NCBI GenBank assembly: GCA_017626305.1 | Contig: JAGAIW010000171.1 | Location: forward strand, 62,001 to 126,000 | Length of the DNA stretch: 64,000 bases | DNA from: Clostridia bacterium | GTDB lineage: Bacteria > Bacillota > Clostridia > Christensenellales > Borkfalkiaceae | Direction of reading: 5' to 3' | Shown here: positions 19,305 to 27,872 of the stretch, in pieces | Position numbering within the stretch: position 1 is the stretch's first letter | Layout of the letters: each line of letters starts with the position of its first letter | The notes under the pieces: generated by a model | Told to the model about the DNA's origin: nothing | The model's database searches: none | Seen by the model: the letters and a program-made list of their open reading frames with translations, nothing else | Made by a program: the position numbers and the translations under genes

Positions 19305-21204
19305 AAATGCAAAATGGATTTGGATAGAAAATAGCAACGAAAAAAATACGTACGGGGAGTTTTTTTTACCGTACGTTTTCCATGGTGGGCATACGCGTTT
19401 TCGTATTTCTTGCGACAGCGATTATACGCTTTTTATCAACGGTACGTTCGTTGCGAGCAATCAATACGGCGATTACGAGCATTATAAAATTTACGACGAT
19501 ATCGACGTGACGGCGTATCTTCACACGGGAAAGAACGCCGTTGCCCTTCTCGTTTGGCATTTTGGGGAAGATTTGCAAAGGCATATAGCCGCCGACGCAG
19601 GGGTCATTTTCGAGATAATTCAAGACGGTAAAACGGTTGTTTACAGCGACGAAAACGTGCTTTGCAGAAAGAGTAAAGCGTACCGAAACGGCTTGCAAAA
19701 AACCGTTACGCCCCAGCTTGGTTACAGCTTTTTATACGACGCCAACAAAGAAGACGAGTGGAAAAACGGCGATTTGCAAGATTTTCATACCGCCGTTTGC
19801 GTCGAAAAAACGCGCGCGTTTTATGCTAGACCTATTCCAAAGCTCGTCGTAAAAGAGCGTAAAGCCATCACCGTGCTCAAAGCGGAAGAAACGTATTATT
19901 TAATCGATTTGGGCGAAGAAACGGTAGGGCTTTTGGATATAGAATTTACGTCCCAAGAAAAGCAAAACGTTTTGATTGCCTGGGGGGAAGATTTACAAAA
20001 CGGGCACGTTAGAAGGCTTATCGATTTGCGTGATTTTAGCGTGGAATATATCGCGAAAAAGGGCGAAAACAAGTACGCGAATCATATGCTCCGCTTAGGG
20101 GGACGGTATTTGGAAATATACGCCCAAGCGCCGATTGCGCTTCGCTACGCAGGCGTATTACCGCAAATATACCCCGTAACGGAAAAGCCGTTTGTGTTAC
20201 AAGACGAAACCGAGCAGCGTATTTACGACGTATGCGTGAGAACGTTAAAGCTGTCTATGATGGAGCATTACGTCGACACGCCGTGGAGAGAACAATGCCT
20301 GTACGTGATGGATTCGCGCAATCAAATGCTGTGCGGTTATTACGCGTTTGAAGACGGAAACCGCGACTACGTACGCGCAAATTTGAAACTCATTAGCCAA
20401 GATAATCGGAAGGACGGACTGTTGTCCATTTGCTATCCTTGCGGCATGGATTTGACCATTCCTTCCTTTTCACTGTATTATTTTTTGGCGGTACGCGAAT
20501 ATATCGAATATACGGGTGATATCGCGTTCGTCAAAGAGATTTATCCCAAGCTCCTTTCCGTTATTCAAGTATTTATCCAAAACCGTAAAGACGGTTTGGT
20601 ATGCAAATTTGAAGGCGCGGAAAACTGGAACTTCTACGAATGGATTCCCGCATTAGAAGGCACGCTGTTCCACTCCGAACAGCCCACGCCCGATTTCATG
20701 ATAAACGCGCTGTTTATTATCGCGCTAAATAACCTTCGCGAAATAGCCCAAAAAATAGGCGAAACCTTCTCTTATGAAGAAATCCTTAAAGAAACGAAAG
20801 CGCAGGCAAAGAAGGTGTTTTATAACGCCCAAAAGAGCGCGTTTGCGCATACCGTCAACGGCGAGCATTATACGGTGCTGGGTAACGCTTGCGCGATTTT
20901 GGCAGGACTTGCAACGGGAGAAGAAAAACGCGCGATTTGCGAAAAAATGCTTAGCGGCGAGCTTTTGGAATGTACGCTGAGCATGAAATATTTCAAGTAT
21001 GAATCGTTGCTTTTAACGGATAAGGAAACATACGCCGAAAAGGTGCTTGCGGAAATCAAATCCGATTATACGAAAATGTTAAACGCAGGGGCAACCAGCG
21101 TTTGGGAAACGATTTTGGGCGCGGCGGACTTTGACAATGCCGGCAGCTTGTGCCACGGTTGGAGCGCCGTCCCCGTCTATTACTATCATATATTGAGAAA
21201 ATAA
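19291..21204 (+). CDS. Alpha-L-rhamnosidase-like enzyme (GH78 type)
   Basis: A 637-residue protein without a signal peptide. ATG 19291 follows AAGGAG and overlaps the esterase gene by 14 nt. The N-terminal 320 residues form beta-sandwich domains (FRISCDSDYTLFINGTFV is typical of the carbohydrate-binding-like domain in this family). From about residue 330 comes the six-hairpin barrel: YVDTPWREQCLYVMDSRNQM, then DGLLSICYPCG and the end segment SVWETILGAADFDNAGSLCH followed by WSAVP. This is the pattern of bacterial alpha-L-rhamnosidases. It should remove terminal rhamnose from imported glycan fragments. Substrate and catalytic Glu are not proven here. Confidence 0.82.
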   Translation: MSAFENAKWIWIENSNEKNTYGEFFLPYVFHGGHTRFRISCDSDYTLFINGTFVASNQYGDYEHYKIYDDIDVTAYLHTGKNAVALLVWHFGEDLQRHIAADAGVIFEIIQDGKTVVYSDENVLCRKSKAYRNGLQKTVTPQLGYSFLYDANKEDEWKNGDLQDFHTAVCVEKTRAFYARPIPKLVVKERKAITVLKAEETYYLIDLGEETVGLLDIEFTSQEKQNVLIAWGEDLQNGHVRRLIDLRDFSVEYIAKKGENKYANHMLRLGGRYLEIYAQAPIALRYAGVLPQIYPVTEKPFVLQDETEQRIYDVCVRTLKLSMMEHYVDTPWREQCLYVMDSRNQMLCGYYAFEDGNRDYVRANLKLISQDNRKDGLLSICYPCGMDLTIPSFSLYYFLAVREYIEYTGDIAFVKEIYPKLLSVIQVFIQNRKDGLVCKFEGAENWNFYEWIPALEGTLFHSEQPTPDFMINALFIIALNNLREIAQKIGETFSYEEILKETKAQAKKVFYNAQKSAFAHTVNGEHYTVLGNACAILAGLATGEEKRAICEKMLSGELLECTLSMKYFKYESLLLTDKETYAEKVLAEIKSDYTKMLNAGATSVWETILGAADFDNAGSLCHGWSAVPVYYYHILRK

Positions 21205-21268
21205 AGTGCGTTTTGCCCTAACCGTATGGCAAAATGAGAAATTTGAAAGGGAAGTTATACAAAAACGT

Positions 21269-21318
21269 AACGAGCGCATTATTTTGGCGGCGGACGAATA
21301 GTCTGGCGCTCGTTTTTT
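21269..21318 (+). terminator. Rho-independent terminator after the rhamnosidase-like gene
   Basis: AACGAGCGC (21269-21277) pairs with GCGCTCGTT (21306-21314) over a 28-nt loop, followed by TTTT. It ends the operon that starts at the promoter 17261-17289, just ahead of the next promoter. Confidence 0.65.
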
Positions 21319-21329
21319 ATCAAAACGAA

Positions 21330-21358
21330 TTGACAAACGTATCGTATTGTGCTACAAT
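21330..21358 (+). promoter_or_regulatory. Sigma-A promoter for the 5'-nucleotidase lipoprotein
   Basis: TTGACA (21330-21335) and TACAAT (21353-21358) with a 17-nt spacer, 35 nt before the start codon; an AAGGAG ribosome site lies between. This is an excellent match to consensus. Confidence 0.8.
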
Positions 21359-21393
21359 AAATATAATATTGTGTACGACCAAGGAGAAAACGA

Positions 21394-24300
21394 ATGAAAA
21401 AATATCTTTCTATATTCCTTTTGGCGATTATATTTACGTTCAGCGGCTGCGCGGGTGGACTTAGCGGTTCGTCCAGCGAAGATAGCTCTTTTGATAGCGT
21501 AACGTCCGAAGAAACTTCTGACAGCAGCGAAGAACACACGCATGCCGACGACGACGAGAACGGCTATTGCGACGTGTGCGAGCTGATCATGCACGAGCAC
21601 GCCGATACCAACGACGACGATAAATGCGACGTTTGCCAAGCGGCGACGGCAATCACCTTGGATTTGTATTCTATCAACGATATTCACGGTAAATTTGAAG
21701 ACACGTACGCAAATATCGGCGTAGACGAAATGTCTACCTATCTTCGCAGAGCAAAGACGGAAAACGAAAATACCATTTTGCTTTCCGCGGGGGATGCGTG
21801 GCAGGGCGGCGCGGCGTCGTACTTTACCAAGGGCGAAATTTTTACCGAATGGATGAACGATATGGGCTTTGCCGCCATGGCGCTTGGCAATCACGAGTTT
21901 GACTGGGGCGAAAGCTATATCGAGCAAAACGCCGAGATTGCCGAGTTCCCGTTTTTGGGTATCAACGTTTACGACAAGACGACGGATAAGCGCAAGGACT
22001 ATTGTCAGCCGTCCGTCGTGGTGGAAACGAGCGGCGTAAAAATCGGCATTATCGGGGCTATCGGGGATTGCCTTTCGTCTATCGCCGCCGAACAGGTAGA
22101 AAACGTATACTTTAAAACGGACGACGAGCTTACCGAGCTTGTCAAAGCCGAATCCACCCGTTTACGGGAAGAAATGGGCGTAGCGGCGGTGGTGTATCTT
22201 TTGCACGACGCGGAAGTTTCCAACGCAAACTATTACGATTTAGAGCTCTCCGACGGATACGTGGACGTGGTGTTTGAAGGACATTCGCACACCAAAGTAC
22301 AAAAGCAGGACGCGCACGGCGTTTGGCATTTGCAAGCCTACGGGGATAACAGCAAAGGCGTTTCGCACGCCAAGCTTAAAATTGATATTTTAGACGAAAC
22401 GGTTTCCACCGAGCAGGCGCATATTATTTATCACGACGCCTATTCGGGTATGCAGGGCGACCCGATCGTCAATACCCTTTTGCAAAAGTATGCAGCCGAG
22501 TTGGAAACGCCCAACGAAGTGCTTGGGTATAACAATCTCTACCGCAACTCCGACGCTTTGGCAAGCGCGGCGGCGCAGGCTATGTACACGGCTGGGGAAG
22601 AGCGCTGGGGTAGCGATTCCAAATACGCAGGAAAAATCGTTTGCGGCGGCGGCTTTATCAACGTGCGTTCGCCCTATTATTTACCCGAAGGGGAAGTCAA
22701 ATACGGGGATATCTATTCGCTGTTTATGTTTGACAATCCCGTTATTTTGTGTTCGGTCAGCGGTTATAGACTGCAAAAGCAGTTTTACGAGAGCACCAAC
22801 TACGTTTGCTATTACGGAGCGTACGGCGAATCCTTGCGCGATAACGTGGATATCAACGAAACGTATTACGTTGTCGTCGATACCTATTGCGCGAATTATA
22901 ATTTCAAAAATATGGGGTATATGACTATCGTCGAATACTACGACGAAGACCATTCCGTGTTCAACCGTGATTTGTTAGCGGAATACATACGCGAAGGCGG
23001 CTTTGGCGCGCCAAAGCCTACGCCCACGCCCGACCCCACTCCCGACCCTGACCCCACTCCCGACGACCCTACCGTTTTGACCAAGACCATTCCTGAAATC
23101 TTAGAAATCGGCGAAGGGCTTGCAAACGGTGCGGAAACGGCACAAAAATACCGTGTAGAAGGGGTGATTGCGTCTATTACCACCCAAGAATGGGGCAATA
23201 TGTATATTCGCGATACGGACGGTAACGAGCTGTACGTGTACGGGGTTTACAGCGCAAGCGGCGGTAAATTCAACACCATAACCAACCCGCCCATTGTCGG
23301 GGATAGAGTGGTTTTGGAAGGCACGGTAAAAAAATACGATAACGTGATTGAGTTTTTCAAGGCTACGTTAAAAGAAACGAGCGCGGAAACGGGCTACACG
23401 AAAATATCCGCTATCCACGCCCAAAACGGCGCGCTTACGAGCGTGAAAGCCAAGGGCGAAGTGGTTGCCGTCAGCAAACAGAGCTTTTTATTCTACGACG
23501 GAACGGGCATTATGATGTGCTATACGGGTTCTGCTCCGTCCGTTGCCGTAGGGGATAAGGTGGAAGTTTCGGGGAATACGTCCATTTACAGCGGCAATCA
23601 ACAATTTTCTACGAAAGCAGGGGCGGCGTACGGCGTTAGAAACGTAATCGTGCCTAAGTATACCGCGCCTGCGCCTACCGTTTGGGATAACGCGGCGGTG
23701 GAAAGCTATGACGGCAAGATAGGTCCGTACGTGCAGGTACAGGTAAACGTATTCGTAAGCGGTCAATACGTCAATGCGGAAAAGCTGACGACGGGCAGTA
23801 CGCGGCAAATCTCGCTGATTGCGCCGACGGATAGCGTTTTGGGAAGTGTTACTCTGACGGAAACGCACGTGAAGGTGGAAATCACGGGGTACGTTTGCTA
23901 TATCTCTAACGGTAAATACGTAAGCATTATCATTGACAGTATTCGTCTTGTGCAAACGACGACGGCTACGCCGTCTACCCTTACGCTGGACGATACGTTC
24001 GGGAATGACGGTATTTCCGAGTATGCTACGGGTAATTACGGCAGCGATACTATAAACGGTGCGACGTTGGAATACTATCGCGCGTATCAACCCGACGGCG
24101 CGGCGTATATCTTGCAGCTTATTCCTTACGTTTCTTCTGCAACGGACGGGAGCGCAGGCGGCGCGTTGTATAATAGCTCGCCTATCTACGGCATACAATC
24201 CGTTTCGATTACGTATAAAGCTACGGCGACGGCCATGCTGTATACGGGCGACGACCGTGTGGCGAGCATGACGGCGTACACCCTGCCTGCAACCAACGAG

Positions 24301-25086
24301 TATTCGACGGTAACGTATACCGTTGCTACCGATAACTTTTTTAAGATAGAAACGACGGCGGCGGTGTTGTATATTCAAAGCCTGTCCATTTCCTATACGG
24401 GGCAAGCCGTTTCGTATAATAGCGGAAAAATAAACGCAGGCACGGGCTATACCCGTTTGAACGCAACGGCGTTTGTAGGCACGCTTGTGGCGGGACAAAG
24501 CGCGGTAGCCGTTCCGTCCAAAGTCGTTTACGACGGCGGGTCTTGTCAGGTACAGCAAACGAAAACGTATACCTATTATACGTGGGAATACGTGCGCGCG
24601 AACCCGTCCGTAGCGGCAAACGCGGCAATGACTTCGCCTACCGATATCGCGGCGTATTATGCGGCGTTTGAGCAAATCCCTGCAAACTTTGCAGGAAAAA
24701 CGGACAATTTAGACGATCTTCCGACTTTTGACCAAGTCAGCGTCGTGTTCGGGGACGATACCCGTTACGTTTCGCAATATAGCCGCACGGGCGGCTACGT
24801 AACCGCCGTGCCGTATAACGCGGAAAATCTCGTGTATTACGAATTTGACGTGGCGTTGGATAGCACGTACGGTGAAAACAGCCGCGGCGTGGGCAGAGTG
24901 GTGACGTGGATAAACGGTTGGGACGCAAGCGGCTACGACGACGCGCCCGTTTCGGCGTTCACCGACGACCATTACGCCACCTTCCAAGAATGGCTGAACG
25001 TCGTAGGGCAATTCGGCAAGCGCTTTGACGCGGAAAAGGCGTTAAATAACGTTCAATGGAGTGCGCCGACCACGGCTACTAAATAA
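21394..25086 (+). CDS. Lipoprotein 5'-nucleotidase/metallophosphatase with OB-type domains
   Basis: A 1230-residue surface lipoprotein (FSGC lipobox, Cys near residue 19), then a Ser/Glu linker. Residues of about 48-85 hold two His-Asp-rich segments each ending in CDVC, a short motif also seen in the lipoprotein at 62102. The metallophosphatase domain starts near residue 92 with INDIHGKF, then GDAWQGG, GNHEFDWG near 164 and EGHSHT near 295, the complete metal ligand set of the UshA/NadN family; the 5'-nucleotidase C-terminal domain follows (about 365-530). A Pro/Asp/Thr linker at about 540-560 leads to OB-fold-like modules as in YhcR nucleases and further unrecognised beta domains. It probably dephosphorylates nucleotides outside the cell for salvage. 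No LPXTG is visible. Confidence 0.8.
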   Translation: MKKYLSIFLLAIIFTFSGCAGGLSGSSSEDSSFDSVTSEETSDSSEEHTHADDDENGYCDVCELIMHEHADTNDDDKCDVCQAATAITLDLYSINDIHGKFEDTYANIGVDEMSTYLRRAKTENENTILLSAGDAWQGGAASYFTKGEIFTEWMNDMGFAAMALGNHEFDWGESYIEQNAEIAEFPFLGINVYDKTTDKRKDYCQPSVVVETSGVKIGIIGAIGDCLSSIAAEQVENVYFKTDDELTELVKAESTRLREEMGVAAVVYLLHDAEVSNANYYDLELSDGYVDVVFEGHSHTKVQKQDAHGVWHLQAYGDNSKGVSHAKLKIDILDETVSTEQAHIIYHDAYSGMQGDPIVNTLLQKYAAELETPNEVLGYNNLYRNSDALASAAAQAMYTAGEERWGSDSKYAGKIVCGGGFINVRSPYYLPEGEVKYGDIYSLFMFDNPVILCSVSGYRLQKQFYESTNYVCYYGAYGESLRDNVDINETYYVVVDTYCANYNFKNMGYMTIVEYYDEDHSVFNRDLLAEYIREGGFGAPKPTPTPDPTPDPDPTPDDPTVLTKTIPEILEIGEGLANGAETAQKYRVEGVIASITTQEWGNMYIRDTDGNELYVYGVYSASGGKFNTITNPPIVGDRVVLEGTVKKYDNVIEFFKATLKETSAETGYTKISAIHAQNGALTSVKAKGEVVAVSKQSFLFYDGTGIMMCYTGSAPSVAVGDKVEVSGNTSIYSGNQQFSTKAGAAYGVRNVIVPKYTAPAPTVWDNAAVESYDGKIGPYVQVQVNVFVSGQYVNAEKLTTGSTRQISLIAPTDSVLGSVTLTETHVKVEITGYVCYISNGKYVSIIIDSIRLVQTTTATPSTLTLDDTFGNDGISEYATGNYGSDTINGATLEYYRAYQPDGAAYILQLIPYVSSATDGSAGGALYNSSPIYGIQSVSITYKATATAMLYTGDDRVASMTAYTLPATNEYSTVTYTVATDNFFKIETTAAVLYIQSLSISYTGQAVSYNSGKINAGTGYTRLNATAFVGTLVAGQSAVAVPSKVVYDGGSCQVQQTKTYTYYTWEYVRANPSVAANAAMTSPTDIAAYYAAFEQIPANFAGKTDNLDDLPTFDQVSVVFGDDTRYVSQYSRTGGYVTAVPYNAENLVYYEFDVALDSTYGENSRGVGRVVTWINGWDASGYDDAPVSAFTDDHYATFQEWLNVVGQFGKRFDAEKALNNVQWSAPTTATK

Positions 25087-25126
25087 GACTTTTCATACGG
25101 CAAAAAAAGTGCGCCAAGCGAAGTAG

Positions 25127-25163
25127 TATGCCCCCCAAAAGTTTCACACTTTTGGGGGGCATA
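25127..25163. terminator. Bidirectional terminator between convergent genes
   Basis: A perfect 16-bp stem, TATGCCCCCCAAAAGT (25127-25142) with its complement at 25148-25163, and a 5-nt loop. It lies between the nucleotidase gene (+) and the DeoR-type gene (-). On the + side it is followed by a T-rich stretch within about 12 nt. Confidence 0.85.
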
Positions 25164-25186
25164 TTATGTCGATTTTTTATTTTTCA

Positions 25187-25945
25187 TTACATAACGACGA
25201 TATTTTTCGCTTTAAAATCGTCCTTCAAGCCTTCGGGGAATACGTCGTCGGTAATTAAGACGTTGATATCTTCCGCACGCGCGAAGGTGTACGGCTTGAT
25301 TTTGCCGATTTTCGAGCTATCCAGCATCATGTACGTAAATTTGGCTTTTTTACAAATAATTTTAAACAAATCGGCTTCCATTTGCGAACCGCAGGAAAAA
25401 CCGCTTTCGGGTGTGAACGCCGCCGCGGAAATAATGGCAAGCTCGAAATTCATGTCTGCGAAGTATATGGACGAAAGGGAAGACGCCGTAGATAAGTTTT
25501 CTTTTATGAGCGGCCCGCCGAGCAGGTTGACCATAACGTTCTTTTTCTTGCAAAGTTCGGTGGCAACGGCAAGTCCGTTGGTGAATACGTTGCAAGGTAC
25601 GTCGGGCATCTCTTTGGCTAGATACAGCGCCGTCGTGCCGGCGTCGATAAAGATAGACGCGCCTTGGTCGATAAGCGCCGCCGCCTTTTGGGCGATAACG
25701 ATTTTTTCGTCGGTATGTATGGTGGTTTTTTTGGTGTACGGCTCACCCGACGTTTTTTGTACGTCTTTGACGGACATAGCGCCGCCGCGTACACGGATAA
25801 TCTTGCCTTCTTCTTCCAGCAAGAATAAATCTCTGCGTAGCGTCATTTGCGAAACGCGGGGGAAATATTCGCCAAGCTGTCTTAAAGAAAGCTTTCCGCG
25901 CTTGTCGATTAAGTCTGCAATCTTTTCAATACGTTCTCTTTTCAT
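25187..25945 (-). CDS. DeoR/GlpR-family transcriptional regulator
   Basis: A 252-residue DNA-binding protein. The N-terminal helix-turn-helix is clear (LRQLGEYFPRVSQMTLRRDL within the first 50 residues, then KIIRVRGGAM), followed by the sugar-phosphate-sensing domain typical of DeoR proteins (IDAGTTALYLAKEMP, NGLAVATELC, LLGGPL). I used the ATG at 25945; a TTG at 25951 is closer to AAGGAG (5 nt rather than 11) and could be the real start. It is convergent with the nucleotidase gene. The family usually represses sugar or nucleoside catabolic genes and responds to a phosphorylated sugar. Control of the glycan locus upstream is plausible but not shown. Confidence 0.88.
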   Translation of the reverse strand: MKRERIEKIADLIDKRGKLSLRQLGEYFPRVSQMTLRRDLFLLEEEGKIIRVRGGAMSVKDVQKTSGEPYTKKTTIHTDEKIVIAQKAAALIDQGASIFIDAGTTALYLAKEMPDVPCNVFTNGLAVATELCKKKNVMVNLLGGPLIKENLSTASSLSSIYFADMNFELAIISAAAFTPESGFSCGSQMEADLFKIICKKAKFTYMMLDSSKIGKIKPYTFARAEDINVLITDDVFPEGLKDDFKAKNIVVM

Positions 25946-26153
25946 TTGCAAGGTATCTCCTTCGTGTTCTTACGTATACTATACCATAAACTTCACAAAA
26001 AAGCAAGTGTTTGGCAAAAAAATGTTATTTTCTCACGGAATGTTCGCAAAAGAGCTTTTTAAAAGAGAAAATTATTTTCATAAAAATTGTAAATTTACAT
26101 TTTTAATTTTTGTGAAATTTCAGCGAATACGGCTGGTTTTTAAATAAAAACGT

Positions 26154-26182
26154 TTGCGTTTTTGGGTTGAATATGCTATAAT
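26154..26182 (+). promoter_or_regulatory. Sigma-A promoter for the HTH-like gene
   Basis: TTGCGT (26154-26159) and TATAAT (26177-26182) with a 17-nt spacer. The predicted transcript start near 26189 rules out the in-frame ATGs at 26181-26184 as starts of this gene. Between 25945 and this promoter the sequence is AT-rich and holds no gene that I can see. Confidence 0.7.
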
Positions 26183-26216
26183 GATGAAAACGAAAGGAAG
26201 AATGGGAACAAAGCGA

Positions 26217-26861
26217 ATGTTTGATTTTATTGCCGATTTAGACGATTATTTTTGCGAGAAGTACGCCAACTACGATAAATTATGCGTACTGACGGGGTAT
26301 CGTATGCCCAAAATGCACGCAACGGAAACGCGCGCCGACGGCAGAACGTATTCGTATACCCTGCCTTCGGAAAATATGCGGCTTGCCTTACAGGAAAATA
26401 AAACGGAGCTTTTAAAAGAGCTCAAATCAAAAATGCACGACAAAACCTTTTCGTTTTCTTTCGTGCCGCTTGGTTTTTTCAACCGTCTTTCCGCGAAATA
26501 TTCCAAAACGGGCTTTTGCCGCACGTTTAAGCAGCTTGTGTTAAACCGTAAAAACTTGACGGCGGAAGAAGTGGGGGCAGAGCTTTCTATCGATAGCGAA
26601 ATTTGGAATAACGTTTGCAAGGGCAACTTTCAACCGACGAAAAATCTTCTTCTTACGATTGCGCTTACCGCGCATTTGAGTTTGGAAGAAACGGAATGGT
26701 TGCTTGCGTCCGTGGGGTACGAATGGGATTATACCATAGAGAAGGACGTCGTTATCACCTATCTTTTGCACGCAAAGGTATACAACGCGCATATGATACG
26801 AGTGGCGCTTGCCGAATACAAAATCGGGAATTTGTATTTTAAGGAAGAAACGGAAAAATAA
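26217..26861 (+). CDS. Conserved HTH-like protein of unknown function
   Basis: A 214-residue protein with no signal peptide. The first 70 residues carry DLDDYFCEKYANYDKLCV and ADGRTYSYTLP; a middle region has many Lys and Phe; the last 90 residues (NLTAEEVGAELSIDSEIWNN to FQPTKNLLLTIALTAHLSLE) look like a helix-turn-helix with a C-terminal helical bundle. I recall similar proteins in gut Clostridia but no assigned role. The start is uncertain: ATG 26217 has only a weak GGGA, while ATG 26202 is too close (3 nt) to AGGA. It has its own promoter and is followed by the T-box of cysE. Confidence 0.55.
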   Translation: MFDFIADLDDYFCEKYANYDKLCVLTGYRMPKMHATETRADGRTYSYTLPSENMRLALQENKTELLKELKSKMHDKTFSFSFVPLGFFNRLSAKYSKTGFCRTFKQLVLNRKNLTAEEVGAELSIDSEIWNNVCKGNFQPTKNLLLTIALTAHLSLEETEWLLASVGYEWDYTIEKDVVITYLLHAKVYNAHMIRVALAEYKIGNLYFKEETEK

Positions 26862-26880
26862 AAAACGGGCGTAAAATCCG

Positions 26881-26909
26881 TTGCAATTTTTTCCTTCTCG
26901 TGCTATAAT
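26881..26909 (+). promoter_or_regulatory. Sigma-A promoter of the cysE-cysS operon
   Basis: TTGCAA (26881-26886) and TATAAT (26904-26909), 17-nt spacer, directly ahead of the T-box leader. The predicted transcript start is about 26916. Confidence 0.75.
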
Positions 26910-26915
26910 AGACAA

Positions 26916-27174
26916 AAATAAATATCCAAGCAGGAAAAGAGTACCTTAGCTTTTTGTAAGACGAACAGAGAAACGCGCCGTAGGCTGAAAGCGCGTTACG
27001 CTTAACAAAATAAGGGAAAGTGCGTTTCTGCGTTAAAGGACGGGGGTAACGCCCCGCGGCAGTCCCCGTTATCGGACGTTCAAGGAAAAAGCTTTGGCTT
27101 TTTTGAAGTAAAGTGGAACAGCGATCAAACGCCTTTACCCTACGGTTTAGCCGTAGCGTACGGGCGTTTTTTTG
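26916..27174 (+). promoter_or_regulatory. T-box riboswitch, tRNA-Cys specific, controlling cysE-cysS
   Basis: A 260-nt leader between promoter and cysE. Stem I has the AAGAGTA (26937-26943) side of the specifier loop, a paired arm (CCTTAG with ATAAGG, TTTTGTAAG with CTTAACAAAA), the CAGAGA distal segment, and on the opposite strand GAAAG followed by TGC at 27021-27023, the specifier for cysteine. The T-box sequence AAAGTGGAACAGCG (27110-27123) is close to the canonical AGGGTGGNACCGCG. It is followed by a terminator hairpin (about 27127-27170, inner stem CTACGG/CCGTAG) and a run of T. Uncharged tRNA-Cys would favour the antiterminator and read-through. The downstream genes, serine O-acetyltransferase and cysteinyl-tRNA synthetase, fit this. 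Confidence 0.88.
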
Positions 27175-27200
27175 TTTGATAAAAGGATAAGGAGAACGTT

Positions 27201-27857
27201 ATGTGGTTTAAGAATTTGGCAAAAGACGTCAAAGCGGCAAAGCAAAACGACCCCGCCGCCCGCAATACGCTGGAAATTCTGCTTACCTATTCGGGTGTTC
27301 ACGCCTTGATTTGGTACAGGATAGCGCGGTTTTTTCATAAGATAAAACTCAAACTTATCGCGAGAATGATTAGTCAATTCGCGCGGTTTTTGACGGGGAT
27401 AGAAATCCACCCTGCGGCAAAAATAGAAGGGGGGATATTTATCGACCACGGCATGGGCGTGGTAATCGGAGAAACGGCGGAAGTGCATAAAGGCACGGTG
27501 ATTTACCAAGGCGTCACGCTTGGCGGTACGGGTAAAGAGCACGGTAAACGCCACCCCACGATTATGGAAAACGTAACCCTTTCAGCGGGCGCAAAGGTGT
27601 TGGGCGGCTTTACGGTAGGCAAAGGCGCGAAAATCGGCGCGGGCGCGGTGGTTTTACACGAAGTACCCCCGTACGCGACGGTGGTCGGCGTGCCTGCCCG
27701 TATCGTGCGTATCCGCACTCCCGAGCATGAAGACGAGTCTACGACGGGAGTAATCGTTACCAAAGAGCACAAGCCGCTTTCCAAGGAAGAACACGAAAGA
27801 CGGGAAGAGCTGGCAAAAGCCGCGGCAAAGCAAGCGGAAGAAAACAGGAAGAAGTAA
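27201..27857 (+). CDS. cysE: Serine O-acetyltransferase
   Basis: A 218-residue cytoplasmic enzyme with AAGGAGAA upstream. It transfers acetyl from acetyl-CoA to L-serine, the first step of cysteine synthesis. The left-handed beta-helix of hexapeptide repeats is obvious from about residue 68 (IHPAAKIEGGIFIDHGMGVV, then GETAEV, GVTLGGTGKEHGKRHPTI, GAKVLGGFTVGKGAKIGAGA) with the active-site His of the DHG segment. The N-terminal helical part (residues 1-65) is short, as in the low-GC Gram-positive form. The C-terminal tail is charged and Glu/Lys-rich, ending in KQAEENRKK. It is first in an operon with cysS, 15 nt apart, under T-box control by tRNA-Cys. Confidence 0.95.
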   Translation: MWFKNLAKDVKAAKQNDPAARNTLEILLTYSGVHALIWYRIARFFHKIKLKLIARMISQFARFLTGIEIHPAAKIEGGIFIDHGMGVVIGETAEVHKGTVIYQGVTLGGTGKEHGKRHPTIMENVTLSAGAKVLGGFTVGKGAKIGAGAVVLHEVPPYATVVGVPARIVRIRTPEHEDESTTGVIVTKEHKPLSKEEHERREELAKAAAKQAEENRKK

Positions 27858-27872
27858 AGGAGAAAAAGATAT

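Noticed and set aside
23488..24675. A 395-codon open frame on the minus strand inside the nucleotidase gene
   Set aside because: It is fully antisense to a well-supported gene, is very rich in Arg, has no ribosome site and matches no family. The codon use of the + gene leaves this frame open by chance. Similar antisense frames at 3434-4321, 6399-7202, 11662-12435 and 49673-50479 were dropped for the same reason.
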